Assembly (NCBI RefSeq): GCF_023520895.1 | Contig: NZ_CP026029.1 | Location: 1-64,000, forward strand | DNA from: Paenibacillus sp. PK3_47 | GTDB lineage: Bacteria; Bacillota; Bacilli; Paenibacillales; Paenibacillaceae | Length of the DNA: 64,000 nucleotides | Reading direction: 5' to 3' | In this document: in pieces, positions 43,922-53,243 of the stretch | How positions within the stretch are numbered: the first letter of the stretch is position 1 | Layout: every line of letters starts with the position of its first letter | Notes under the pieces: model-generated | Seen by the model: only the letters and a program-made list of their open reading frames with translations | Databases searched by the model: none | What the model was told of the DNA's origin: nothing | Position numbers and translations under genes: made by a program

Positions 43922-45427
43922 CTACGCTTGTGCCGAGAATCTTCCATTAAGATTGCTATCTATTACTTTATTTTCAGCTACCCAGTCTTTCCATTCTCCA
44001 TTCAATTCTGCAGCCAGGAGTGCATCCCCGTTGTCTTCGCTGCGTTCTTTGGAACGTCTGCCTTGCTGTCCGCCCCCGTTAGGCGTTCCCTGGCCCTGCT
44101 GTCCGCCCCACTGGGATGGATTCGAGGGATTACTCTGGGATACTTCCAGGCGTTCGACCTGAAGCCCCTGGGACTGCAGTGCTGCACGAAGCTGATTCAT
44201 CTGCTGTTCCAGCATATCCTTGGCTCCGGAGTGCTCTGTCATGAACTGGGCTACAAGGTTACCGTTCTGCATGGTAATTTTGACGTCCACCTGTCCAAGG
44301 TTCTCCGGGAACAAAGTGATTGTAGCTTCAGCCACACCGCCTTTTCTGACGATTTCCAGCTTGCCTGTAATGAAGGTATCCATTTCCTGTGCGAACTGGT
44401 GAACCGGCACCTGCGGTGCTTCTGTCTTAAGCGGAGCTGTTACACCTGCTCTTAAGGACAATTGACCTGCTGTCACAATCTCATGCTGTTCAGAAACAGT
44501 ACCGGCTTCAGCCGCCGTTTCCTCTACCGGAACGGAATCCGGGGCAGTTAATCCCGTTTTTGCATTTACCATGTTGGCCTTCTCAGCACCCGCATTCTCA
44601 GCTTTGGACGGAGCTGATCCAGCGTTTCCGGTCTCAGGACTGTTTGCTGCAGCAGCATCTATAACGCGGCTGTTCATCGCCATAGCATTTCTGTCCTTAT
44701 TTCCGGTTTCGCCGTTTCCGGTAGTTTCAGGCTGCTTTAGGGATACTGCGGGCGCTTCTCCTGTGACCGATCCGGTTTTTTTAGCTTTGTTCTCCGGAAC
44801 TGTATTCTCCGCCACAATTGCCGAGAAGCTGTTCAGCAGAGCCATTCCTTTTGCCGCAGTCTCTTCCTTGCCTTCGGCTGAAGACTGCTGAATCAGGGTT
44901 ACAAGACTGTTAAGCTCGTCCTGAACGGCAAAGCGGAGGGTCTCCGGATTCTGGGCCAGCGGAGACAAGGCTGCAGCAGGCGCTGCTTTGCTGTCTGAAT
45001 CGCCTGACGTGTCTGCTGCAGTACTGTTGGCTTCATTGCCTGTGAGAAGCGCTGTGACCTGTAGTATCCAGCCTTGCAGTGCCTCCAGAAGTGCCGGGTC
45101 ACTGCTTATGGTTTCATCAAGCTTCTCAAGATCCTTTACAAGCTCATTTAAAAGATTTGCACCTGCTGCAGCATCACTCTGCGTAGTCTCTTCGCCGGCA
45201 GGCTGCACAGCGTTCAAGAGTCCTTGAAGCAATGAAGCAAGGTTACCGAACACCGGCGTTTCTGTACCTATGGCTGATGTACCTTCCATACTTTGAACAA
45301 GGGTCTGGGCAAAAGGCATGGCCGCCCCGCTTCCCCCTGTCGCTGCCGTCCCGCTAACTGAAGCAGTTGTCGTTCCTCCGGTTGCCGGCATTGCGCTTCC
45401 CGTGAATGATTGTAAAACCAAACTCAT
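43922..45427 (-). CDS. fliK: FliK, hook-length control protein
   Basis: 501 residues. The first 330 residues are Ala/Thr/Gly/Asn/Glu-rich and low in conservation, as in other FliK rulers. The C-terminal domain carries the family core ATITLFPENLGQVDVKITMQ and NGNLVAQF followed by LEQQMNQLRAALQSQGLQVE. It measures the hook and triggers the FlhB substrate switch. A Gly/Gln/Asn-rich stretch (PSQWGGQQGQGTPNGGGQQG) precedes the C-terminus. Placed between the MotE-like gene and flgD. Confidence 0.92.
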   Translation of the reverse strand: MSLVLQSFTGSAMPATGGTTTASVSGTAATGGSGAAMPFAQTLVQSMEGTSAIGTETPVFGNLASLLQGLLNAVQPAGEETTQSDAAAGANLLNELVKDLEKLDETISSDPALLEALQGWILQVTALLTGNEANSTAADTSGDSDSKAAPAAALSPLAQNPETLRFAVQDELNSLVTLIQQSSAEGKEETAAKGMALLNSFSAIVAENTVPENKAKKTGSVTGEAPAVSLKQPETTGNGETGNKDRNAMAMNSRVIDAAAANSPETGNAGSAPSKAENAGAEKANMVNAKTGLTAPDSVPVEETAAEAGTVSEQHEIVTAGQLSLRAGVTAPLKTEAPQVPVHQFAQEMDTFITGKLEIVRKGGVAEATITLFPENLGQVDVKITMQNGNLVAQFMTEHSGAKDMLEQQMNQLRAALQSQGLQVERLEVSQSNPSNPSQWGGQQGQGTPNGGGQQGRRSKERSEDNGDALLAAELNGEWKDWVAENKVIDSNLNGRFSAQA

Positions 45428-45450
45428 TTTCTTTCACCTCCCTTCATTTG

Positions 45451-46398
45451 TTATTGCCCGCCCATCAGGCGGTTTACAATTTTTGCGGCCTGGGCGCTGT
45501 CGTTTTTGGTCATTTCACCCAGAATAGAAGAGCGCACGCCGTCACTTACCGATTTCAAAACTGTTATGACTTTATCCGGACTGATACTGTACATCGATCC
45601 AAGTAATGCTCCTGCCTCTGACGCCGGCATACTGGTAAAAGTCTGGCTGAGCTTCTCCTGATCCAGATTGGCGGCTGTTGTCACCGGAGCAGCAGTGTCA
45701 TTCTGCTTCAGTCTGGATTGAAGGGCTGCAATAGCCATATCGGTTGAATTGGTCGTTTCCTTTAGCTTTATTGTAACTTCAGCAGCTTTTTCCGGATCCA
45801 TTTTTTCCAGAATGGCTGTTTTGCTGGCATTATTCATGGCATTGAACACCTGCACCTGTTCTTCCGTAGTCAAATTCTCCATTATAGGGGCAGCTTTCGA
45901 AGCCTTCATACCGGCATACAGTTTAGCCAGATCAGTGATCTTTTGCTGGTAAGGATCTACGGTTTCTTCTGCGGTTGCTGCTTCTGCAGCCTCGGCTTCC
46001 ACTTTCATATCCTCAATCTGCTTTTGAAGCGCCTGAACCTGTGTATCCTGGGCAGTCTTTTCTTCAGCTGCCTGCTTCAGCTGTTCAGCCTGCTGGGCAA
46101 GCTGGGCTTTCAGCTCCTTGATGGTTGCATCCGAGCTTTCAGCCTGTTCTTCACTCTGAGTCCCCGGATCAGTCTCTGCAGCCTCATTAGGGTCTACAGG
46201 AGGATCAGGAACGATATTTCTTACTACAGGAATCTTGTCAGCAATTTCAAGTACATTATTGCGGATGTCCATATTAAAAAGGGTCAACAGTACTCCAAGC
46301 AGCACCAGAGTGAATATGATCGGGATCATCAGAAACAAAAACCGCTCAAATTTACCTGCCGACTCCTCATTTTCCAGTTCCATTTCATTATTAGCCAC
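45451..46398 (-). CDS. ylxF: YlxF-like protein (MotE/MgtE-N family), flagellar chaperone-type
   Basis: 315 residues starting at GTG 46396-46398 with GGAGG 9 nt upstream. One membrane helix (about 18-45), an acidic stretch, a long coiled coil (about 90-140), and then a superhelical MgtE N-domain-like part (YAGMKASKAAPIMENLTTEE and KMDPEKAAEVTIKL) with a second similar region near the C-terminus. Relatives (MotE) stabilise motor or export components; here the position between fliJ and fliK is that of B. subtilis ylxF. Exact role not known. Confidence 0.85.
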   Translation of the reverse strand: MANNEMELENEESAGKFERFLFLMIPIIFTLVLLGVLLTLFNMDIRNNVLEIADKIPVVRNIVPDPPVDPNEAAETDPGTQSEEQAESSDATIKELKAQLAQQAEQLKQAAEEKTAQDTQVQALQKQIEDMKVEAEAAEAATAEETVDPYQQKITDLAKLYAGMKASKAAPIMENLTTEEQVQVFNAMNNASKTAILEKMDPEKAAEVTIKLKETTNSTDMAIAALQSRLKQNDTAAPVTTAANLDQEKLSQTFTSMPASEAGALLGSMYSISPDKVITVLKSVSDGVRSSILGEMTKNDSAQAAKIVNRLMGGQ

Positions 46399-46416
46399 TA
46401 GCGGAAACCTCCCGGG

Positions 46417-46860
46417 TTAGAGGGATTTCATCGCGAAGCGGACGGTAGCCATCTCATCCAGTTCGTTTTGTTCCCGTAAAATCATATCCTGCTGAAAAAT
46501 GTTTTTTGCTTTGTCTCTCGCCTTCAGCCATACCTTCTCGTCGAGCATTTTGGTATTGAGGTTGTCCTGCTTGTGTTGAACTTCCACATGTGCCTTGTTA
46601 ATATCCGAATGCTTGCGGGCAATACATTTATCCAGGTAGTCAACATATTGCTGCATTTCAATTATTTTGGACATCGGTGTTTTGTTCTCCGCTGCATTTT
46701 GCAGAGACAACATCAGTGTACTGCGCTGAACCAGCAATTCATCCAAGCTTTTTTCCTGGGCCTGCAGTTCTCCGAGCGCGCTTGAAAGCATCCACTCTGC
46801 CTGTGTTTTTTCGTTTGCTTTCAAGTCCACAACTTTTTGGAAAGTATAATGGAATCTCAT
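46417..46860 (-). CDS. fliJ: FliJ, export ATPase central stalk
   Basis: 147 residues, predicted as a two-helix antiparallel coiled coil through most of its length (RFHYTFQKVVDLKANEKTQ at the start, LNTKMLDEKVWLKARDKAKN near the end). It fits in the FliI hexamer and links it to FlhA. Sequence conservation in this family is low, so the call rests on size, coiled-coil character and position after fliI. Confidence 0.9.
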   Translation of the reverse strand: MRFHYTFQKVVDLKANEKTQAEWMLSSALGELQAQEKSLDELLVQRSTLMLSLQNAAENKTPMSKIIEMQQYVDYLDKCIARKHSDINKAHVEVQHKQDNLNTKMLDEKVWLKARDKAKNIFQQDMILREQNELDEMATVRFAMKSL

Positions 46861-46866
46861 TGCCTA

Positions 46867-48180
46867 TCAACTCCTTGAGAACTGTGAAATTAAAGATTGT
46901 TGAACTTCAGCCAGCGTGACCTTTTCGTTCACCCTTTGTTTGGTGAAATCCCAAATGCTGTCGATAAAGCGCATCGATTCGTCAATTTGGGCGTTAGAGC
47001 CAACCTGATAGGCCCCGATATTAATTAAATCCTCCGAGTCTTTGTAGACTGCCATAAGCCGTTTTACATTTTCCGCTGCTGCAATCTGGTCTTCAGGGGC
47101 TATATCCTTCATTACCCGGCTGATGCTGGCCAGTACATCAATGGCGGGAAAATGGCCCTTGTTGGCAATATTCCGGTTAAGCACGATATGGCCGTCCAGA
47201 ATCCCGCGGACAGCATCTGCAATCGGCTCATTCATATCATCACCGTCTACCAGCACTGTATAAAAAGCGGTAATGGAGCCTGTAGGCCCTGTACCGGCCC
47301 GTTCCAGCAGCTTAGGCAGACTTGCAAAAACTGACGGGGTATACCCTCTCATTGCAGGCGGCTCGCCTACAGCCAGGCCAACCTCGCGCTGTGCCATCGC
47401 ATATCGGGTGACAGAGTCCATCATCAGCATGACGTTCAGTCCGCGGTCCCGGAAATATTCAGCAATTGTAGTCGCTATAAGTGCACCCTTTATCCGGATA
47501 AGCGCAGGCTGGTCGGATGTCGCCACCACTACCACTGAACGCTGGAGCCCCTCCGGCCCCAGATCCCGCTCGATAAAGTCCAGTACCTCTCTGCCCCGTT
47601 CACCGATCAGCGCAATCACATTCACATCAGCTGAAGTATTGCGGGCAATCATGCCCATCAGCGTACTCTTACCGACACCCGAGCCTGCAAAGATCCCCAC
47701 CCGCTGTCCCTTGCCAATGGTCAGCAGCCCGTCTATTGCCCGGACTCCAATGCTGATCGGCTCATGCACCCGCGGACGGTTGAGCGGATTGGACGGAATG
47801 TTGAAGGTGGAGCTGTGAGGCATTCTTGCCGGAATAAGAGAACCGTCAAGCGGCTGACCCAGCCCGTCCAGCACCTTGCCTAGAAGCTCAGATCCTACTT
47901 GAACACTGAGCGGTTTGCCGGTGCCTACAACGTCACAACCGGGGCCAATGGCCTGCAGCTCGCCAAGAGGCATCAGCAGCACCTTGTTATCGCGGAAACC
48001 TACAACCTCTGCCTGTAATGGTTTGCTGCCTTTAGTCGGATAAATATAACACACATCACCGATGCTGGCGTCCGGACCTTCGGATTCAACCATCAGTCCA
48101 ATGACCTGGGTAACCTTTCCGTTAATCCGGACAGGATCGAAACTGCGCAGCTGCTCTTTATATTTTCCGATGTCAAGCAT
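46867..48180 (-). CDS. fliI: FliI, flagellar export ATPase
   Basis: 437 residues from the ATG at 48178-48180 (MLDIGKYKEQLRSFDPVRIN), with GAGGAAGACC immediately upstream; longer starts lie within fliH. Walker A FAGSGVGKSTLM (about 163-174), the GERGREVLDFIERDLG segment and Walker B MLMMDSVTRYAMAQREVGLA are those of type III ATPases related to F1 beta. It unloads substrates from chaperones at the export gate. It overlaps the end of fliH by 8 bp. Confidence 0.97.
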   Translation of the reverse strand: MLDIGKYKEQLRSFDPVRINGKVTQVIGLMVESEGPDASIGDVCYIYPTKGSKPLQAEVVGFRDNKVLLMPLGELQAIGPGCDVVGTGKPLSVQVGSELLGKVLDGLGQPLDGSLIPARMPHSSTFNIPSNPLNRPRVHEPISIGVRAIDGLLTIGKGQRVGIFAGSGVGKSTLMGMIARNTSADVNVIALIGERGREVLDFIERDLGPEGLQRSVVVVATSDQPALIRIKGALIATTIAEYFRDRGLNVMLMMDSVTRYAMAQREVGLAVGEPPAMRGYTPSVFASLPKLLERAGTGPTGSITAFYTVLVDGDDMNEPIADAVRGILDGHIVLNRNIANKGHFPAIDVLASISRVMKDIAPEDQIAAAENVKRLMAVYKDSEDLINIGAYQVGSNAQIDESMRFIDSIWDFTKQRVNEKVTLAEVQQSLISQFSRS

Positions 48181-49021
48181 GGTCTTCCTCATTTCTGTGT
48201 TCCTCGGTATCCAGTGCAACCCTTACCAGCTCTTTCTTAATTTCAGCCAGCTGGGTATCGATCCGTGCATCAATACTGCCGAAGGAGGACCGGATGACAC
48301 AGCCGTGATCTTTAACTGTAGAATCGGGCAGAATCTGAAGTTCAGCCTGGGAATCAACAGCCAGGGCCAATTCCTCCCTTGCTGCATTCACAAAGGCAAA
48401 CTGTGCAGGCGACACGCATAATGAGATCAGCCCCTGCTCACGTTTGCGCGCCAGATTCCGGGTAATAAGATCCATGGCAAACTGCGGTTCCACCGTCAGC
48501 TGTTTTTCGACTATTTTCTCGGCAATGCTGCAGCTCAGCTCTACCAGAAAGGGTTCAGCCTCCTGAATGATCACATCTCTTGACCGGTAGGCTTCCTGCA
48601 GTACATTACGGGCTTCTTGCATCATTTCGGCCAGCTTACGCTCCATATCATGTTCGGCCTGAGACAGACCCTCCTGATAACCTGTCTGGTACGCCTCAGC
48701 TTTGACAGCCTCAGCCAGGTGCTCATCCTGCTCTCTCCGCTGCCGCCACCACTCTTCAGCCTCTGTCTTTGCCGATTCCACAATCTTCTCAGCTTCCAGC
48801 GATGCATTCCTCACCTGCTCTTCAGCGAACGCCTGGGCGTCCTTAAGCATTTGCTTGCGGGCCTGCTCGGCCTCTTCACGCGCCGGATCATGGTAGTGCA
48901 CCTCTCCAGCAACCGCTTCCTCAGCAGGCTCCTCGGCCAATCCGGCATGCTGTCTAGCCTGTTCCAGCCGTTTGAGCACGTCTACCGGAACATATTGAGA
49001 GTGTTTAATCAGCTTAGACAA
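48173..49021 (-). CDS. fliH: FliH, export ATPase stator
   Basis: 282 residues from TTG 49019-49021 (SKLIKHSQYVPVDVLKRLEQ); GGAGGAG lies 9 nt upstream inside the fliG end, and the TTG overlaps the fliG stop by 8 bp. Two-thirds is charged coiled coil (about 50-150), and the C-terminal V-type-ATPase-E-like domain (SIAEKIVEKQLTVEPQFAMD and CVIRSSFGSIDARIDTQL) contacts FliI. It tethers FliI to the C ring. Confidence 0.92.
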   Translation of the reverse strand: MSKLIKHSQYVPVDVLKRLEQARQHAGLAEEPAEEAVAGEVHYHDPAREEAEQARKQMLKDAQAFAEEQVRNASLEAEKIVESAKTEAEEWWRQRREQDEHLAEAVKAEAYQTGYQEGLSQAEHDMERKLAEMMQEARNVLQEAYRSRDVIIQEAEPFLVELSCSIAEKIVEKQLTVEPQFAMDLITRNLARKREQGLISLCVSPAQFAFVNAAREELALAVDSQAELQILPDSTVKDHGCVIRSSFGSIDARIDTQLAEIKKELVRVALDTEEHRNEEDHA

Positions 49022-50030
49022 TAATGTCATCTCCTCCGCCACGGGCGATGATAATTTCACCTGACTCTTCAAGTCTGCGTATCGTGCCTACGATGCGCGT
49101 CTGGGCTTCCTCGACGTCACGCAGCCGCACCGGACCCATATATTCCATTTCCTCGCGGAAGGTCTCAGCCATACGCTTGGACATGTTGCGGAAAATAACA
49201 TCCCGCACTTCCTCACTGGCCACCTTGAGTGCAAGCTGCAGGTCGGCATTGTCGATATCTTTGATGATCCGCTGAATGGACCGGTTGTCAACATTGACGA
49301 TATCTTCAAATACAAACATGCGTTTCTTGATTTCTTCGGCCAGCTCCGGATCCTGAATTTCCAGGGAGTCCAGAATGGTACGTTCTGTCCCGCGGTCTAC
49401 GCCGTTCAGGATTTGAACAATAGATTCGATACCGCCTGCATTCGTATAATCCTGCGTTACCGTAGCGGAAAGCTTCTGCTCCAGCACGCGTTCTATTTGT
49501 GTCACTACCTCAGGGGAGGTACTGTCCATGATTGCTATTCTTCTGGCTACCTCAGCCTGTTTTTCCTGCGGCAATGAGGAGAGTATGGATGCAGCCTGTT
49601 CGAACTGCAGATAAGACAATACAAGTGCGATCGTCTGAACATTTTCGTTCTGGATAAAGTTCAGAATCTGGTTCGGATCAGCCTTACGGGCAAAATCAAA
49701 TGGTCTGACCTGAAGCGTTGCTGTCAGCCGGTTGATAACCTCCAGCGCCTTGGAAGAGCCCAGCGCCTTTTCCAGAATCTCCTTGGCATAGTTGATACCG
49801 CCTTGAGAGATGTATTCCTGGGCGAGACAGATCTGGTGAAATTCTGACATGATTGATTCTTTCTCCAGGCTGTCCACCTTGCGGACATTGGCAATCTCCA
49901 GAGTCAGCTGTTCAATTTCCTCGTCTCTTAAATGCTTGAATATTTGTGCCGATACCTCGGGCCCTAGTGTGATAAGCAGGATCGCCGCCTTTTGGCGGCC
50001 GCTGAGACCCTGCTGGCTAGCCTTTGCCAT
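49014..50030 (-). CDS. fliG: FliG, rotor/switch protein
   Basis: 338 residues. N-terminal domain binds FliF (SGRQKAAILLITLGPEVSAQ), the middle domain contains EFHQICLAQEYISQGGINYA, and the C-terminal torque domain has the charged helix with KRMAETFREEMEYMGPVRLR plus EEAQTRIVGTIRRLEE. Hexad of domains matches the stator-interacting rotor component. ATG with AGGTGA upstream, 4 bp after fliF. Confidence 0.97.
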   Translation of the reverse strand: MAKASQQGLSGRQKAAILLITLGPEVSAQIFKHLRDEEIEQLTLEIANVRKVDSLEKESIMSEFHQICLAQEYISQGGINYAKEILEKALGSSKALEVINRLTATLQVRPFDFARKADPNQILNFIQNENVQTIALVLSYLQFEQAASILSSLPQEKQAEVARRIAIMDSTSPEVVTQIERVLEQKLSATVTQDYTNAGGIESIVQILNGVDRGTERTILDSLEIQDPELAEEIKKRMFVFEDIVNVDNRSIQRIIKDIDNADLQLALKVASEEVRDVIFRNMSKRMAETFREEMEYMGPVRLRDVEEAQTRIVGTIRRLEESGEIIIARGGGDDIIV

Positions 50031-50034
50031 TAGT

Positions 50035-51627
50035 TCACCTCTGTTCGTCAGACAGCCATGTGCGCAGCAGGTTTACGAATTCGTCCGGTTTCTTTTTGGC
50101 CAGACTTTCCAGTTGCTTGCGAACCTGACTTTCATTCGTCACGCTCTCCAAGTTAATAGACGGGAACTCGGTAGGAACCTGCAGCGGAATGTCTTCTTCC
50201 GCTTCCTCTTCTTCTTGTCTGTTCTTGCGGCTCCGGTAAATGAAGAATCCTGCACCCGCACCGACCAGCAGCGCTCCTGCAGCAATGGCCCAAATCATCC
50301 ATGTCGCAAGCCATCCTGCAGCGGTTTCTGTTGCTGTATCTCCGAACTGCTGCGAGTATACCGAAACTTTTTTGGTTAAATCAGCGTCTGTATAAGTGGT
50401 ACCTGAATCTGCAAGTGATGCCCGTACAATGTTGACCAGAATGTTCTCAATCGCATCTGAAGTGGCTTCATCCAAAATTGTTTGGCCTGCAGGTGGTTCA
50501 ACTGCAACATTAATGGTTAAATCTTTAACAGTATATGGGCTCGCAATGATATCCTTCGTAATCCGGTTCACTTCGAAATTTCTTGTCTCCGAAGACTCCT
50601 CAGAAGTAGAAGTTCCCGTCTCAGTACCCGAAGGATAACCCGACACATCTTCAGATCCTGTACCCGCAACGCCTCCGGTAGTATTTCCCTGTCCCGAATA
50701 AGTGTTGCTGATAATCTGTGAACTGATCTCAATTCCTCTCATATTCTCAGTATCGACCGGCAAAACAAGATCCTCTGTGCGGTTCTCCTTATCAAAATTA
50801 AGCTGGGAGAATACCAGAACATCGACTTTATCCGGGCCTGTGAGTGTACTCAGGAACTGCTTCACATTTTTCTTGACTTCGTCCTCGAATTTTTTCTTGA
50901 GTGCGAAGTTCTCTTCAACCTGGCTGGATACACCGGCTTGTCCGCCCTTGGCAGTCGGCATCAGCTCGACTTCGTCGTTGGCAATCGTAATGTTCTCAAT
51001 GGGAAGATTCGGCACTGCCGTCTTTACAAGATTGAAATATCCGTCAATATTATCCTGGGATGGCCTGAATCCCGGATCGAAGGTTAGCACTACGGAAGCG
51101 GACGCCTGCTCCTGGTTTTCCTGTGCGGCAAACACCGTTTCTTTTGGAAGATTAATCAGCACTTTGGCATCTTTAATCCCCTGCATCCTGCTCATCAGCT
51201 GTTCTACTTCACCATTCAAAGCGTTGTTATACTTAACATTAAACTCACTGTCTGTTGTACCAATCATTGATGATGATTCATCAAAAACTTTATACCCGAT
51301 CGACCCTTCCTGAACAATCCCCTGTGAACCGATGTCCACCTTAATCCGGGCTGCATCAGTGCTTGGAACCGAAATGCTTCTTCCATCTGCACTTAAACGG
51401 TAAGGAATACCGGCTGAATCGAGATAAGTCATTACGCCTGCAGAATCTGTACTGTCCAAATCCTGAAAAGCGACTTCATACTCTGTTTTAGATAGCTGCA
51501 TAGTCAAAACTACGATTATTAGAATAATGATAAACAGGGTAGAGAAGAATAAAATCTTCTGTTTACCGCTGAATCTGTTCCAATATAGGGTGAGCTTCTC
51601 CCTGTACTGGGCCAATCTTTCATTCAC
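50035..51627 (-). CDS. fliF: FliF, MS-ring protein
   Basis: 530 residues starting at GTG 51625-51627 with GGGGTG upstream. Membrane helices lie at about 25-45 and 440-463; between them are the ring-building motifs (YEVAFQDLDSTDSAGVMTYL, then the YNNALNGEVEQLMSRMQGIK block). The C-terminal tail (ITLES-like NLESVTNESQVRKQLESLAK) binds FliG. A Ser/Thr/Gly-rich loop (about 320-350) is the variable periplasm-side insert. Confidence 0.97.
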   Translation of the reverse strand: MNERLAQYREKLTLYWNRFSGKQKILFFSTLFIIILIIVVLTMQLSKTEYEVAFQDLDSTDSAGVMTYLDSAGIPYRLSADGRSISVPSTDAARIKVDIGSQGIVQEGSIGYKVFDESSSMIGTTDSEFNVKYNNALNGEVEQLMSRMQGIKDAKVLINLPKETVFAAQENQEQASASVVLTFDPGFRPSQDNIDGYFNLVKTAVPNLPIENITIANDEVELMPTAKGGQAGVSSQVEENFALKKKFEDEVKKNVKQFLSTLTGPDKVDVLVFSQLNFDKENRTEDLVLPVDTENMRGIEISSQIISNTYSGQGNTTGGVAGTGSEDVSGYPSGTETGTSTSEESSETRNFEVNRITKDIIASPYTVKDLTINVAVEPPAGQTILDEATSDAIENILVNIVRASLADSGTTYTDADLTKKVSVYSQQFGDTATETAAGWLATWMIWAIAAGALLVGAGAGFFIYRSRKNRQEEEEAEEDIPLQVPTEFPSINLESVTNESQVRKQLESLAKKKPDEFVNLLRTWLSDEQR

Positions 51628-51661
51628 AGTGTCACCCCATCCGAAACTTAGCTAGGATTAT

Positions 51662-51970
51662 TTAGATCTGAGTTCTCATAATTTCCTGATAGGCTTCAAT
51701 CACTTTGTTCCGGACTTGTGTAGTCAGCTGCAAACTCAGCAATGCCTGTTGGGATGAAATCATAGCCTCATCTACATTAACTTCTCCCAAAATAAACTTA
51801 TTGCTCATATCCTTAGCCTGCTGTTCCTGTTCCGCCACCTGATTCAAGGCATCTTCAAGATAAGAGCCGAAGCTTTGCTTGGATCCGGTAACGGCAGAAG
51901 TTTCTGCAGTTGCAGTCTTCATAGCAAGCGGCTGTACAGCTTGAGTTCCAATATTAATATTTTGTATCAT
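51662..51970 (-). CDS. fliE: FliE, MS-ring/rod junction protein
   Basis: 102 residues. The conserved SFGSYLEDALNQVAEQEQQA and GEVNVDEAMISSQQALLSLQ and LTTQVRNKVIEAYQEIMRTQ blocks identify it. It joins the MS ring to the rod and is the first protein exported. ATG with GGAGGGTTAC upstream, 30 bp after flgC. Confidence 0.96.
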   Translation of the reverse strand: MIQNINIGTQAVQPLAMKTATAETSAVTGSKQSFGSYLEDALNQVAEQEQQAKDMSNKFILGEVNVDEAMISSQQALLSLQLTTQVRNKVIEAYQEIMRTQI

Positions 51971-51999
51971 TTGTAACCCTCCTAAAATTGCTTTGCAGA

Positions 52000-52449
52000 T
52001 TAACGCCCGATTTCAAGCGCTTTGGTTACCATGGCCTTGGATGCGTTCAGCATTGTTACGTTGGCCTCATAAGACCGGGACGCGGACAGCATATCGACCA
52101 TTTCTTTTGTGATATCCACATTAGGCATATACACATAACCTTCCGCATCAGCATCCGGATGAGTAGGATTATATACCGGCTTCATAGGTGAAGAATCCTC
52201 AATAATCGACTGCACCTTGACTCCTTCGCTGCTACCATTCAGTTTGGAATTCAATATATTGGAGAAACTATTATTGTCAGCTGTCTCCAGCACTACCAGC
52301 TTGCGGCGGTAAGGTACCGCTTTCCCATCGACGACGGAGGCTCTTGTGGTCTCCGCATTGGCAATATTGGAAGAAATCACATCCATCCGCAGCCGCTGAG
52401 CCGTCAATGCTGAAGCGCTTATTCCAAAACTAGCGCCAAAATTCACCAA
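52000..52449 (-). CDS. flgC: FlgC, proximal rod protein
   Basis: 149 residues. The N-terminal ISASALTAQRLRMDVISSNI and ANAETTRA and the C-terminal VDMLSASRSYEANVTMLNAS are the paired rod-protein helices; YNPTHPDADAEGYVYMPNVD is the FlgC-specific loop. Start may be TTG 52447-52449 or the next codon GTG; GGAGG lies 6 or 9 nt upstream respectively. It follows the flgB stop by 3 bp. Confidence 0.96.
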   Translation of the reverse strand: MVNFGASFGISASALTAQRLRMDVISSNIANAETTRASVVDGKAVPYRRKLVVLETADNNSFSNILNSKLNGSSEGVKVQSIIEDSSPMKPVYNPTHPDADAEGYVYMPNVDITKEMVDMLSASRSYEANVTMLNASKAMVTKALEIGR

Positions 52450-52452
52450 TCA

Positions 52453-52863
52453 TTACCTCCCTTCAATTACTGTACGCATCATCGAAATCTGACTGTTCAG
52501 CTGCTGCACATAAGAGCTGTGTCTGAGCTGATTCTCCGCACTCAGCGCCATTTCCCGGTCCATATCGACATTATTGTCATTGTTGTTCATTGACGTCGTT
52601 TCATCCGTACTGATAACTGCAGTCGGCACAACGGCCGAACCTGTTCCAAACTGGAAGTGACGCGAATCCGTTCTTTTGGCATTTAGCGTAGATTTGGCTC
52701 CGCTCTCCTGCTGTCTCAGCAGACTCTCAAAAGCTACATCAGAGCGCTTGAAATTGGGAGTATCGACATTTGCTACATTGTTGGCCAAAACATTTTGTCG
52801 TCTGGTGGTAGCATCAAGGCCTCCCTGTAATCGTTGGAAACTGACACTATTCAGCAAACCCAT
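52453..52863 (-). CDS. flgB: FlgB, proximal rod protein
   Basis: 136 residues, first gene of the fla/che operon. Rod motif at the N-terminus (QGGLDATTRRQNVLANNVAN, VDTPNFKRSDVAFE) and the C-terminal SYVQQLNSQISMMRTVIEGR. ATG with AAGGGGG about 8-9 nt upstream. In B. subtilis the gene in front of it is codY; here a 380-bp AT-rich gap and the hslU terminator lie there instead. Confidence 0.96.
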   Translation of the reverse strand: MGLLNSVSFQRLQGGLDATTRRQNVLANNVANVDTPNFKRSDVAFESLLRQQESGAKSTLNAKRTDSRHFQFGTGSAVVPTAVISTDETTSMNNNDNNVDMDREMALSAENQLRHSSYVQQLNSQISMMRTVIEGR

Positions 52864-53243
52864 GGAAATATCCCCCTTCCAAACCTATCATAATGAAAAG
52901 AATTCCACAACTTTTGCCGTATTCCTGCTTCTTTTCGACAAAAAATGCTAAAATTCTTGCTTTTTCTCCCCAACTTGCTCGTAAACTGTCGTTACAAATA
53001 TCAAATTGTAATTTCATATAATATGATTTTCTTAGAATTTGTATATTATTACAATAAGAAATAAGCCCTATCTTTTCAGAAAAGAGGGGGCTTTAAGCAT
53101 TAATTTTCAATTTATTACCTTTTTATTTACATATTTTTCTTCTATTTAGCACCGTATTACATAATTTTACGTCTTTTACGTATAAAACTCATATGTCACT
53201 AATTCAAAATACCTAATTTCGTAGTATTTTAAACCTTGTCGCA
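52864..53243 (-). other. AT-rich intergenic region upstream of the fla/che operon
   Basis: About 380 bp without a coding frame and strikingly AT-rich compared with the flanking genes. It holds the hslU terminator (53063-53094) and must contain the fla/che promoter on the minus strand. I find no near-consensus SigA site (best weak candidate TTGGGG-17-TAGCAT, around 52943-52971) and no clear SigD-type TAAA-N15-GCCGATAT. In B. subtilis, P(fla/che) and codY would lie here. Confidence 0.6.
53063..53094 (-). terminator. Intrinsic terminator after hslU
   Basis: On the minus strand AAGCCC and GGGCTT close an imperfect stem whose upper part is TCTTTTC/GAAAAGA, followed by ATTTCTTATT. It is about 150 bp after the hslU stop and separates the topA-trmFO-hslVU genes from the fla/che operon. 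Confidence 0.72.

Noticed and set aside
52864..53062. SigD-type promoter for fla/che
   Set aside because: No TAAA-N15-GCCGATAT-like sequence could be found on the minus strand in the gap; only weak partial matches.
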